From contig JBBSPV010000037.1 in NCBI GenBank assembly GCA_038258425.1, positions 1-39,834 of the forward strand: DNA of 39,834 nt, in the 5' to 3' direction. Source of the stretch: DATLGB01 sp038258425 (GTDB lineage: Bacteria > Actinomycetota > Thermoleophilia > Solirubrobacterales > Solirubrobacteraceae). Positions 1 to 6,868 of the stretch are shown here, piece by piece; positions within the stretch are counted from its first letter, which is position 1, and each line of letters opens with the position of its first letter. The notes below the pieces were generated by a model. It was not told the origin of the DNA. It saw only the letters and a program-made list of their open reading frames with translations, and did not search any database. Made by a program: the position numbers and the translations under genes.

Positions 1-416
1 CCCGCCGCCAGCGCGGCCGCAGGGTCGAACCCGCGCCGCCGGCGGCGGGCACCCGCGGCCGGGACGGGGACGACGACCGCCGCCTCCCCCCGCGCCCAGC
101 CGGGGAGGTTCGTCGCCACCTGCGCGCTCATGAGCCCGAGCACGGGCAGCGCCCCGCGGAACTTCAGGGCGCGGACGAGCGCGGCCGCCGCCCCGTCGTA
201 GGCCAGCGGCGCCCAGGCCGTCCGGGGGCCGGCGCCGGCCGCCGGGCATGGCCGTCCGCCGTGGCCCGGCAGCCCGCAGCGCCGGCAGCCGTCCGGGCCC
301 AGCCAGTGCAGCTCACGCAGGCAGGCCGGACACACGAGCCGATGCGCGCCGGCCAGCGGGGCGCGGCAGGCGGCGCACGCGGGAGGGGCGAGGAGGGCGA
401 GGAGCTCGTGCAGCAC
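1..416 (-). CDS. ComF family protein (phosphoribosyltransferase-like), 3' end outside window
   Basis: 138 codons of the N-terminal part are present and the gene runs off the left edge. The start is the GTG at 416-414 (VLHELLALL). Two CxxC-type clusters follow: PACAAC and CPAC near residues 12-30, then a further Cys pair (GCRRCG). These form the zinc ribbon of ComF/GntX-type proteins. Next comes the family-typical ALKFRG segment, then a VVVPVP strand followed by an Arg run and GFDPA, which is the ComF phosphoribosyltransferase signature (usually VPVP..RRLRERGFNQ). ComF homologues act in DNA uptake or purine/competence-related metabolism; the actual role here is unknown. It is divergent from ctaG, with 58 bases between the starts. 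The ribbon plus PRT motifs make the family call firm; the function is only by family. Confidence 0.82.
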   Translation of the reverse strand, partial: MLHELLALLAPPACAACRAPLAGAHRLVCPACLRELHWLGPDGCRRCGLPGHGGRPCPAAGAGPRTAWAPLAYDGAAAALVRALKFRGALPVLGLMSAQVATNLPGWARGEAAVVVPVPAAGARRRRRGFDPAAALAA

Positions 417-474
417 GGTCCGTCCAGCGTGGCGCTCCGCGGGTCACGGAACCAGACCGATCCGTGCCTACTCT

Positions 475-1323
475 GTGACAATCGTGCCCCGCAGCCTGCC
501 CGTCGACACCTCGTGGACGCTCGCGCCCACGGTGCTGCTGACGCTGGTGGTCTACCTGTGGGTCTACGTGCGGCGCTGGCGCACGGTGCGCGCCAGCCAC
601 GGGGAGCGGGGCGCGGGCGTGCGCCATCTCGTCCTCTGGTGCCTCGGGCTGCTCGCCGTCCTCGTGGCGCTCGTCTCACCGTTGGACGCGATCGCCACCG
701 ACCTCGCCTCGGCGCACATGGTCCAGCACCTGCTGCTCGCCGACCTCGGGCCGATCGCGCTCATCCTCGGCCTGACCAAGCTCATGCTGCGCCCGATCAC
801 GCGGACGATCAACGCCGTCGAGCGCCGGGCGGGCTTCCTCGGGCACCCGGTGTTCGGCGTGCTCGCCTACGTCGGCGTGATGTGGGCGTGGCACGTGCCG
901 GCGCTGTATGACCTCACGCTGCGCAACGGCTACGTCCACGTCTTCGAGCACGTGACGTTCATGGCCGCCGGCTCGCTGTACTGGTGGCATCTGATCTCCC
1001 CCATCCGCTCGCGCCTGCGCCTCGGCGGGATGGCTCCCGTGGCCTACATGGCCTCGACCAAGCTGCTCGTCGGCGGGCTCGGGGTGCTGCTGACCTTCCT
1101 GCCCGTGCTGCTCTACACGCCCTACGACGTCGGCGGGGCCACGCACTGGGGCATGAGCGCCCTCGACGACCAGCACGTCGCGGGCGCCGTCATGGGGCTC
1201 GAGCAGTCGCTCGTCATGGGCGTCGGCCTCGCGTACCTGTTCTTCCGCATGCTGCGGGAGTCCGAGGCCGCCGACGCGCGCGAGGAGCGGCTCGAGGACG
1301 CCCGCTCCGCGCGGGCCGCCTGA
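475..1323 (+). CDS. ctaG: Cytochrome c oxidase assembly protein, CtaG/caa3 type
   Basis: This 282-residue membrane protein belongs to the caa3_CtaG family, which helps assemble the CuB/heme-copper centre of aerobic terminal oxidases in Gram-positive bacteria. About seven hydrophobic helices are visible (for example residues 15-35, 47-67 and the C-terminal LVMGVGLAYLFF). Conserved His-rich helix ends include AHMVQHLLLADLGP, MWAWHVPALYD, FEHVTF and DDQHVAG, the usual metal-binding or structural positions. The C-terminus is charged and cytoplasmic-looking. The GTG at 475 starts the longest frame. A GTG three codons later (484) is also possible, because a TACTCT -10-like box lies at 469-474 and would place transcription start at about 481-484, which fits a leaderless mRNA. 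No terminal oxidase genes are in the window. Confidence 0.9.
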   Translation: MTIVPRSLPVDTSWTLAPTVLLTLVVYLWVYVRRWRTVRASHGERGAGVRHLVLWCLGLLAVLVALVSPLDAIATDLASAHMVQHLLLADLGPIALILGLTKLMLRPITRTINAVERRAGFLGHPVFGVLAYVGVMWAWHVPALYDLTLRNGYVHVFEHVTFMAAGSLYWWHLISPIRSRLRLGGMAPVAYMASTKLLVGGLGVLLTFLPVLLYTPYDVGGATHWGMSALDDQHVAGAVMGLEQSLVMGVGLAYLFFRMLRESEAADAREERLEDARSARAA

Positions 1324-1414
1324 GTGGCGGGCGCAAGCGACGTCGCAGGGGCTCGCGGGGGTCAAGTGGCAGAGCTTCGGCCGAAGCCGGCGAGGTTACG
1401 CGTGCGGGGCGTCG

Positions 1415-1605
1415 CTACGCGGCATCGTCGGACGCCGCGGCGCTTGCGCGCCCGCCGGCCCGGCGCACCGCGCGGTGAACGGTCGAGCGCGTGATAGAGA
1501 AGAGCGCCTCGAGCTCGCTGACCGTGTGCGCCAGTGGGGGGTTCCCTTCCACGCAGCATCCGCTTGGCGTGGTGGTCGACCGGCCGCGGTGTGGCCCGAC
1601 CGATG
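1415..1605 (-). pseudogene. Serine recombinase C-terminal (Hin-type HTH) remnant, frameshifted
   Basis: Reading leftwards, one frame gives GRATPRPVDHHAKRML. After a shift near 1555, a second frame gives EGNPPLAHTVSELEALF and then SITRSTVHRAV, ending in a stop at 1415. Joined, this matches the tail of resolvase/invertase-type serine recombinases (GRP..L....A..ML.EG..TV.E.A...GVSRSTLYR). The catalytic domain is missing; further upstream lies the leader of the next plus-strand gene. It is probably a trace of a past mobile element. The match is by eye over about 55 residues, so confidence is moderate. No other gene is seen in 1324-1664. Confidence 0.5.
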
Positions 1606-1664
1606 ATTTTTCCGCGCCGTGCCGGTCTGTACGCCGAAATGCCGACTGGTGGGAGGCTGACGTC

Positions 1665-2228
1665 ATGCGGAAACTGACCTTTGGCATGAACCTGAGCCTG
1701 GACGGCTACATCGCCGCGCCCGGCGACGACCTCGGCTGGAGCGTGCCGAGCGACGAGCTGTTCCAGTGGTGGTCCGACCGGGTGGGGGCGACGGGCCTGG
1801 CGCTGTATGGGCGCAAGCTGTGGGAGGGGATGAGCTCCCACTGGCCGACCGCCGACCAGCAGCCCGGCGCCACACCGGCGCAGATCGAGTTCGCCCGCCG
1901 CTGGCAGGCCATGCCGAAGATGGTGTTCTCCTCGACGATCAGCACGGTCGACTGGAACACCCACCTGGTCACCGGCGACGCGGTCACCGAGATCACCCGG
2001 CTCAAGGCCGAGGATGGCGGCCCCATGGACATCGGCGGCGCCACACTCGCCGCAGCGGCCATGCGGGCCGGGCTGATCGACGAGTACGTGATAGTCACCC
2101 ACCCGGTCCTGGTGGGAGGCGGCACGCCGTTCTTCACGGCCCTGGACAACTGGGTGAACCTGACCCTGGTGGAGACCCGGACGTTTACCGACGGCGTGGT
2201 CCTGACCAGGTACGAGACCAGGCGCTGA
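1665..2228 (+). CDS. Dihydrofolate reductase family protein (RibD C-terminal domain)
   Basis: A 187-residue protein covering one RibD_C/DHFR-like NADPH-binding domain. Seen: N-terminal strand MRKLTFGMNLSLDGYIA, the LYGRKLWEGM segment, a KMVFSSTIS strand, then DIGGATLAAAAMRAGLIDE and the glycine-rich HPVLVGGGTPFF loop typical of this family. The frame is open further upstream, but the ATG at 1665 is chosen because GGGAGG lies 8 bases before it and the domain begins there. The family reduces pterin-like or other small heterocycles in a general way; no specific substrate can be assigned. A distant paralogue lies convergently at 2464-3042. A GC-rich hairpin follows immediately after the stop. Confidence 0.85.
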   Translation: MRKLTFGMNLSLDGYIAAPGDDLGWSVPSDELFQWWSDRVGATGLALYGRKLWEGMSSHWPTADQQPGATPAQIEFARRWQAMPKMVFSSTISTVDWNTHLVTGDAVTEITRLKAEDGGPMDIGGATLAAAAMRAGLIDEYVIVTHPVLVGGGTPFFTALDNWVNLTLVETRTFTDGVVLTRYETRR

Positions 2229-2230
2229 GT

Positions 2231-2261
2231 GCCCGACGTCGGATCGGCGCGGGCGTCGGGC
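2231..2261 (+). terminator. Candidate hairpin terminator after the DHFR-like gene
   Basis: GCCCGACG (2231-2238) pairs with CGTCGGGC (2254-2261) across a 15-base loop, two bases after the TGA. There is no U-run, as is common in very GC-rich actinobacteria. A second short hairpin (GGACGC 2348-2353 with GCGTCC 2361-2366) and a perfect 12-bp palindrome, AAGGGATCCCTT (2333-2344), lie in the same 235-base convergent gap. Confidence 0.4.
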
Positions 2262-2463
2262 CGCCCAAGATCTCGTGGCGCTGTGTTCCGAGGCGATCGT
2301 GATACCCCTGTCGGATCACCGGCCACGTATGTAAGGGATCCCTTGTGGGACGCCGCAGCAGCGTCCATCGGCGGCCGCCAGGCCCGCTCGAAGTCGCCGG
2401 TTGCGGTTCCCCTTGGCGGGAGGCGACGGCCGACCTCGCACCCGCAACTTCGAAACGTGCGGA

Positions 2464-3042
2464 TCAGTGAAGGGAGGGTTGGTAGATGAGCTCTTGGGTG
2501 CGCCCGTCGAGCGTGCGGCTCTCGAGCAGCTCCAGGTCGAAGTCGGCGGCATCCTGGAAGATCGGCTCATCGCCGGTCTGACCGGAGATGACCGGAAAGA
2601 TCGTGACCTGGACGCGGTCGACCAGGCCGGCGGCCATCAGCGCCCGGTTGAGCGACAGGCTGCCGTGCGATCGCAACGGCACCTCGGACTCCTCCTTGAG
2701 CTGGGCGACGATGTCGACGGCGTCACCGTTTCCGATGGTCGCGCCCGGCCAGTCGAGGGGCCCCTCCAGCGTCCTCGACATCACCGTGAGCGGCATCGTC
2801 CGCATCCGGGCGTTGACCGGGTCCAGCTTGGACGCCTCGCTGCTCGGGCCCAGCAACTCAAGCCATTGCCGATACGTGTTGGCACCCAGGATGAGGCGCT
2901 GCTCCGCGCTGAGCACGGCAAGGCGACGCTCGAGGAGCTCTGGGCCTTCCTTGCTCCAGTAGCCGCCCCAGTCGCCGCTGCTGGTGTAGGAGCCGTAGCC
3001 GTCGAGCGTGCAAAAGACGTCGAACGTGTAAAGGGCGGTCAT
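2464..3042 (-). CDS. Dihydrofolate reductase family protein (RibD C-terminal domain)
   Basis: A 192-residue single-domain protein of the RibD_C/DHFR-like family. Seen: MTALYTFDVFCTLDGYGS at the N-terminus, LILGANTYRQW, the PLTVMSRTLEGPLDWP segment, then HGSLSLNRALMAAGLVDRVQ and a C-terminal LLESRTLDGRTQELIY strand. The glycine-rich loop of the other copy (VGGGTPFF) is replaced by VISGQTGDEPIF, so cofactor or substrate detail may differ. It is the last gene of a three-gene minus-strand operon (ArsR, SRPBCC, this gene), with 34 bases between the SRPBCC stop and this ATG and a GGAG-like sequence just upstream. ArsR-SRPBCC-DHFR-like strings are common in actinobacteria; the physiological substrate is not known. 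Confidence 0.87.
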   Translation of the reverse strand: MTALYTFDVFCTLDGYGSYTSSGDWGGYWSKEGPELLERRLAVLSAEQRLILGANTYRQWLELLGPSSEASKLDPVNARMRTMPLTVMSRTLEGPLDWPGATIGNGDAVDIVAQLKEESEVPLRSHGSLSLNRALMAAGLVDRVQVTIFPVISGQTGDEPIFQDAADFDLELLESRTLDGRTQELIYQPSLH

Positions 3043-3076
3043 GTCGTTCTCCTCGAGTGCGGTTCGTTGCGGGCGG

Positions 3077-3577
3077 TCAGGCCCGGGCCGGGAGGCCGAG
3101 CAGCTCGTCGATCTGGCCGACGGCGGCGGTCATGCCGGTGTCGGTGCCCGCGGCGAGCATCTGCTTCATCGCCTCGTCGCTGGCCCACGTCGTGGTGATG
3201 GTCATGTGCGTGCCGCCGCCGGCCGGCTCGGAGAGCGCGACGCGGATCACCGCCGTGGGCGTGTGGGGGCTCGGAGTGCCGTCGGCGGCGGCGAAGCCGT
3301 CCTCGAACTCCAGCGTTTGGGGCGGATCGACCGCGCGCACGCGCCACCAGCCCCCGTGCCGGTCGCCGTCGGGGCCGGTCATGGAGTAGTTGACCGTGCC
3401 GCCCGGCGCCAGGTCGTGCTCGGTCACCGTCGCCGGATACCCCGGCGGTCCCCACCAGCGCTCCAGCTGGCGCGGATCGCTCCAGATCTGCCAGACGCGG
3501 CCGATCGGCGCGTCAAAGCGCGCGGTGATGGTCATCGTCTTGGCCTCTGCGTCCCTGACCACGCTGGTCACGGTCAC
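3077..3577 (-). CDS. SRPBCC / AHSA1-like domain protein
   Basis: A 166-residue protein with the Bet v1/START-like fold of the AHSA1 group. Visible marks are TARFDAPIGRVWQIWSDP, then LERWWGPPGYP (the WWGP signature of this group), APGGTVNYSMTGPDG, FEDGF, and a C-terminal ASDEAMKQMLAAGTDTGM helix. These domains bind hydrophobic ligands or act as chaperone-like activators; a catalytic role cannot be read from sequence. The GTG at 3577 is chosen because it overlaps the TGA of the ArsR gene in a GTGA coupling. Longer in-frame extensions upstream are antisense to other coding sequence. The usual partner in such operons is exactly an ArsR regulator like the one upstream. Confidence 0.87.
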   Translation of the reverse strand: MTVTSVVRDAEAKTMTITARFDAPIGRVWQIWSDPRQLERWWGPPGYPATVTEHDLAPGGTVNYSMTGPDGDRHGGWWRVRAVDPPQTLEFEDGFAAADGTPSPHTPTAVIRVALSEPAGGGTHMTITTTWASDEAMKQMLAAGTDTGMTAAVGQIDELLGLPARA

Positions 3578-3924
3578 TCGGGGGCTCCTTCCGTCGGGTG
3601 CGCGAGGACCTGCTCGATGCGGTCGACGCGCCCGCGCCAGAGCGCCTCGAGATCGTCCAAGAGGCGATGAGCGCTGCGCAGCGTCGCGAGATCGCCGCGC
3701 ACACGCTGCTCCCGGCCGCGACGGGTCTTGGTGACCAGCCCCGCCCGCTCCAGCGCTCCCACGTGCTTGTGCACCGCCGCGAAACTGATCGGATAGCGGC
3801 GAGCCAGATCGGACACCGAGTGCGCATCGCGCAGCACCACCGACAGGATGTCGCGGCGCGTGGGATCGGCCAGCGCCCGAAACAGCGCGTCGGCCCGCCC
3901 GCTCTCCACCGTACCTACAACCAT
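3574..3924 (-). CDS. ArsR family transcriptional regulator
   Basis: A 116-residue winged-helix repressor. ALFRALADPTRRDILSVV is the classic ArsR start, followed by HSVSDLARRYPISFAAVHKHV (recognition helix-turn-helix) and ALERAGLVTKTRRGREQRV (wing). No metal-binding Cys cluster is seen, so it belongs to the non-metal ArsR branch that is usually co-transcribed with SRPBCC genes. It is the first gene of the operon running to 2464; its TGA overlaps the GTG of the SRPBCC gene. A small dyad (CAACC/GGTTG) overlaps its start codon and could be its own operator. The inducer is unknown. Confidence 0.9.
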   Translation of the reverse strand: MVVGTVESGRADALFRALADPTRRDILSVVLRDAHSVSDLARRYPISFAAVHKHVGALERAGLVTKTRRGREQRVRGDLATLRSAHRLLDDLEALWRGRVDRIEQVLAHPTEGAPE

Positions 3925-3931
3925 TCGGTTG
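3918..3931. promoter_or_regulatory. Possible ArsR operator over the start codon
   Basis: CAACC-ATTC-GGTTG is a perfect 5-4-5 inverted repeat spanning the ATG (3924-3922) of the ArsR gene. ArsR-type repressors often bind short dyads near their own promoter. The arms are short, so this is weak. Confidence 0.3.
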
Positions 3932-3962
3932 AACGGTAGCAGGGCGAGTCTGGCGACGACGT

Positions 3963-4299
3963 CCGCTCGTCATGGTCGCGATCCTCGGGCTCGCCCTCAG
4001 CGCCTGCCTGTGGTGGACGTACCTCGGCGGCGACGACACGCGGCCCGAGCGGGCCCTGACCGACGCGCCACCCGAGCGCCGGACCACGATGGGCATCAGG
4101 GCCACGGTCACGCCCACCTCGCCATCCTGCTCGGATCGTCGCCATCGCAGCCGCCGAGGAGCGCAGCGCGCATCACCCCTTCGACGCCCTGTCGACGGGG
4201 CTCGCGGTCGCCCTCGGCGCGGGTGTCGCGCTCGGTCTCGCCGGCGCCGCGCTGTTCGCCGCCGAGGCACGACATTCGGCTTTCAGCCGCCGCCCGTAG
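3963..4299 (+). pseudogene. LtrA (low temperature requirement protein A) C-terminal relic, two frameshifts
   Basis: Three frames in succession give a continuous LtrA-like tail. Frame of 3972: MVAILGLALSACLWWTYLGG, then DDTRPERALTDAPPERR. Frame of 4094: GHGHAHLAILLG. Frame of 4135: IVAIAAAEERSAHHPFDAL, then STGLAVALGAGVALG, ending at a TAG at 4297-4299. The order WW.YFGGD, AHLP.LLG, HHPFDAL..GLAL.GGVALYL is the known end of LtrA-family membrane proteins. The N-terminal two thirds are absent, since the ArsR gene begins just upstream on the other strand. Two frameshifts plus truncation make it a clear pseudogene. It explains the otherwise empty 400-base gap between the ArsR and LacI genes. Confidence 0.72.
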
Positions 4300-4323
4300 G
4301 TGCCACGCTTGGGCACGTGCAGC

Positions 4324-5373
4324 TCAGCCGCGTACGGTCCGCGGCGGCGCGGTCGAGGCCCGCAGCACGAGTGACGGTGTCACGCGGACCTTCCCGCGGG
4401 CGCCGCGGCGCGGCTCGCCGGCCACCGCGGCGGCCAGCAGGTCGCTCGCCGCCGCCGCGACGTCGGCCATGCCCCACTCCACGCTCGACAGGGCCGGGGC
4501 GAGCGCGTTGCCGATCGCGTGGTTGTCGTAGCCGGCGACGGAGAGGTGGCCGGGGATCGGGTGCCCGAGCGCGGCCGCCGCGGCGTAGGCTCCGCAGGCG
4601 ATCGAGTCCGACAGGCAGAACACCGCGGTCGGCAGCGGCGGCCGCCCGAGCATCGCGTGCGCGGTGTCCGTCGCGGCGGCGATGGAGTGTTCGGAGTTCA
4701 CCACGGTGACGTCGAGGCCGAGGCGGTCGCCGACCTCGAGCACGCCGCGCTCGGCGGGTCGGTCGGGCGTCGACGGCAGGCTCGGGGTGAGGACCGTGAC
4801 GTCGCGGTGGCCGAGCCCATACAGATGCTCGAGCACGAGCGACACGCCGGCGCGGTTGTCGAAGACGACCTCCCCGACCGTCGGGCCCGCGAGCGCGTCG
4901 CCCACCGTGACCACCGGCAGCATCTCGCCGATGTCGGTCCAGGACTCGTCGGAGGGGTCCAGCGGCGAGACCACGAGCCCGTCGACGAGCTGATCGGCGA
5001 GCTGGCGGGCCAGCTCCCGCTCGCGCTCGGGCTCCCCGTCGGCGTCGGCGACGACCATCTGCAGGCCGTGCTCGCCGAGGCCGCGGCCGAGCGCCTCGAC
5101 GAACCGCTGCTCGCCGAGGTCGAGCAGCGAGCGCGAGAGCACGCCCACCAGCCCGGTGCGCCCCTGCGAGAGCGCTCGCGCCACAGCGTTGGCCGTGTAG
5201 CCCAGCTCGGTGGCGGCCGCCTGCACGCGCTCCTGGGTCTCGGCGGAGGTCTGCACGCCGCGCAGGGCGTAGGACACGGCAGCCGGCGACAGGCCCGTCG
5301 CGGCCGCGACGTCCTTGATGGTCGCGCGTCGGCGGGGGACCACGATGCGAACCGTAGCTGGCCCACCGGCCAT
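4324..5373 (-). CDS. LacI family transcriptional regulator
   Basis: A 349-residue repressor. The HTH and hinge are at residues 13-70: ATIKDVAAATGLSPAAVSYA, LRGVQTSAETQERV and ELGYTANAVARALSQGRTG. A type-1 periplasmic-binding-like effector domain follows (VGVLSRSL, DGLVVSPLDPSD, PTAVFCLSDSIACGAY, PGHLSVAGYDNHAIGNALAP). YTANAVARAL is the usual hinge helix that reads the operator centre. The ATG at 5373 gives the longest reading; a GTG at 5343, just before PRRRATIKDVA, is an equally plausible start. It is divergent from the amidohydrolase operon, and three 12-bp palindromes in the 71-base gap are its obvious targets. The effector is probably a substrate of that operon, by inference. Confidence 0.93.
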   Translation of the reverse strand: MAGGPATVRIVVPRRRATIKDVAAATGLSPAAVSYALRGVQTSAETQERVQAAATELGYTANAVARALSQGRTGLVGVLSRSLLDLGEQRFVEALGRGLGEHGLQMVVADADGEPERERELARQLADQLVDGLVVSPLDPSDESWTDIGEMLPVVTVGDALAGPTVGEVVFDNRAGVSLVLEHLYGLGHRDVTVLTPSLPSTPDRPAERGVLEVGDRLGLDVTVVNSEHSIAAATDTAHAMLGRPPLPTAVFCLSDSIACGAYAAAAALGHPIPGHLSVAGYDNHAIGNALAPALSSVEWGMADVAAAASDLLAAAVAGEPRRGARGKVRVTPSLVLRASTAPPRTVRG

Positions 5374-5401
5374 GGACAGCGGTCGACGGTTCGGCTACGC
5401 T
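5373..5401 (+). promoter_or_regulatory. Sigma70-type promoter of the amidohydrolase operon
   Basis: TGGACA (5373-5378) and TACGCT (5396-5401) are separated by exactly 17 bases. Transcription would begin at about 5408, inside the first LacI operator, leaving a leader of about 36 bases with no clear Shine-Dalgarno sequence. Confidence 0.55.
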
Positions 5402-5402
5402 G

Positions 5403-5440
5403 TGAATCGATTCAGTGAATCGGTTCAGTGAAACGATTCA
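5403..5440. promoter_or_regulatory. Three tandem LacI-type operators
   Basis: TGAATCGATTCA (5403-5414, perfect palindrome), TGAATCGGTTCA (5416-5427) and TGAAACGATTCA (5429-5440) repeat every 13 bases, each separated by a single G. The central CG and dyad symmetry are typical of LacI-family sites. They sit directly behind the -10 box and before the ATG at 5445, placed to block initiation. Confidence 0.85.
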
Positions 5441-5444
5441 GCCC

Positions 5445-6344
5445 ATGACCCTCGATCTCCACCAGCACCTCTGGCCCACGCGCTTCCTCGACGCCCTGCG
5501 CGCGCGCAGCCGACCCCCGCACCTGGACGGCTGGACGCTGCGGCTGTCCGACGACGCCTACGCGATCGACCCGGCCGCCCACGACGTCGAGGCGCGCGCC
5601 GCGCAGGCGGCCCGTGAGGGTCTCGAGCTCGTGGGCGTCGCGCCGTCGGCCGCGCTCGGCCTCGACCGCCTGCCGGCCGCCGAGGCCGCGGCGCTCGCGC
5701 GCGCCTGGCTCGACGGCGCCCTCGAACTGCCGCAGCCGTTCCGCGCCTGGGCCACCGCCGGGCTCGAGGCCCCCGACGCCGCCGCGCTCGAGGACGCGCT
5801 CGATCGCGGCGCGCTCGGCCTCGAGCTCGCCGCCGACGCCCTGGCGGCGCCCGGCGCGCTGGAGCGCCTCGCCCCGCTGCTCGACGTCCTCGAAGGCGGC
5901 GACCGGCCGCTGCTCGTGCATCCCGGCCCGGCCCGCGGCGCCGCCGGCCGGCCGCCCTGGTGGATCCCGGTCGTCCCCTACGTCGCCGGGCTGCACGCCG
6001 CCTGGTGGGCCTGGGCCGACGGCGGCCGCGAGCGCTTCCCCGAGCTGCCCGTCTGCTTCGCCGCGCTGGCGGGCCTCGCGCCCCTGCACGGCGAGCGCCA
6101 CCGGGCCCGCGGCGGCCACGGCGGCGCCGTCGACCCGCTGAGCTTCGTGGAGACCTCGTCCTACGGCCCCCAGGCCGTCGACGCCGTGATCCGCGTGCTC
6201 GGCATCGACGTCATCTGCCACGGCTCGGACCGCCCGTACGCGGCGCCGGCCGATCTGCGGCTGGACCCCGCCGCCACCCGCGCCATCCGCAGCCGCAATC
6301 CCGCCCGGCTGCTGCCCCACGCCCTCCAGGAGGTTCCGACGTGA
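5445..6344 (+). CDS. Amidohydrolase family protein (metal-dependent TIM barrel)
   Basis: A 299-residue protein. An HxH motif opens the barrel (LDLHQHLWP, H6 and H8), LLVHPGPA follows mid-protein, and CHGSDRPYAAP near the C-terminus supplies the usual late Asp. This is the layout of the amidohydrolase_2 group (ACMSD-like hydrolases and decarboxylases). A GTG at 5415 would add ten residues, but that stretch lies inside the LacI operators, so the ATG at 5445 is preferred; translation may be leaderless or weakly led. It is the first gene of a four-gene operon, and its TGA overlaps the GTG of the dioxygenase. The substrate cannot be read from sequence; a C-N or C-C bond in a sulfur- or methyl-containing compound is an inference from its neighbours. 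Confidence 0.83.
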   Translation: MTLDLHQHLWPTRFLDALRARSRPPHLDGWTLRLSDDAYAIDPAAHDVEARAAQAAREGLELVGVAPSAALGLDRLPAAEAAALARAWLDGALELPQPFRAWATAGLEAPDAAALEDALDRGALGLELAADALAAPGALERLAPLLDVLEGGDRPLLVHPGPARGAAGRPPWWIPVVPYVAGLHAAWWAWADGGRERFPELPVCFAALAGLAPLHGERHRARGGHGGAVDPLSFVETSSYGPQAVDAVIRVLGIDVICHGSDRPYAAPADLRLDPAATRAIRSRNPARLLPHALQEVPT

Positions 6345-6868
6345 GCTCGCCAGCCACCCACCTCATCGACGACCTGCGGCGCCAGGACCAGCTGCTCGAG
6401 CGCCCGCAGCTCGAGTGGATCGCCCGCGCGGTCGCCGGCCGGCGAGACGTCTGGGCGCCGCACCTGGACACCGGCGCGACCACGCGCACCTACGCCTCGC
6501 TGCACCGCGACGCCGACCTCGACGTGTGGGCGCTGTTCTGGCTGCCCGACAACGACACGGGCTGGCACGACCACGACACCTCCAGCGGCGCGGTGCACGT
6601 CGTCGAGGGGGCGCTGACCGAGCACGCGCTGTCCGTCGGCGGCCCGCATCGCCACCGCGGCTACGGCCCGGGCGCGACCTTCTCCTTCGGCCCCTCCCAC
6701 ATCCACCGGCTGACCTGCGCCGTCGCGCGAGCGGTCTCCGTCCACGTCTACTCACCGCCGCTGTGGCGTCTCGGGCAGTACACCCTCAGCGCGGACGGCG
6801 TGCTCTCGCGCCAGTCGGTCTCCTACGCCGACGAGCTGCGGCCGGTCGCGGAGGCGGCGGCCGCGTGA
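6341..6868 (+). CDS. Cysteine dioxygenase-type thiol dioxygenase (cupin)
   Basis: A 175-residue cupin of the cysteine/3-mercaptopropionate dioxygenase family. Iron ligands are visible: H76 and H78 in GWHDHDTSSGAVHVVEG, and H122 in GPSHIHRL. The Ser-His-Tyr triad that tunes the thiol dioxygenase site is intact in AVSVHVYSPPLW (SxHxY). Such enzymes turn a thiol into a sulfinate using O2 and non-heme Fe(II). It starts at the GTG at 6341, overlapping the amidohydrolase stop as GTGA, and ends overlapping the next GTG the same way, so coupling is tight. Whether it prefers cysteine, 3-mercaptopropionate or another thiol is open. Confidence 0.88.
   Translation: MSSPATHLIDDLRRQDQLLERPQLEWIARAVAGRRDVWAPHLDTGATTRTYASLHRDADLDVWALFWLPDNDTGWHDHDTSSGAVHVVEGALTEHALSVGGPHRHRGYGPGATFSFGPSHIHRLTCAVARAVSVHVYSPPLWRLGQYTLSADGVLSRQSVSYADELRPVAEAAAA

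Noticed and set aside
2333..2344. AAGGGATCCCTT as an operator or attachment site
   Set aside because: A single perfect 12-bp palindrome between convergent genes with no second copy or adjacent promoter; left as an observation only.
5415..5444. GTG start ten codons upstream for the amidohydrolase
   Set aside because: The stretch lies within the second and third LacI operators and encodes nothing family-like; the ATG at 5445 begins the HxH-bearing strand.
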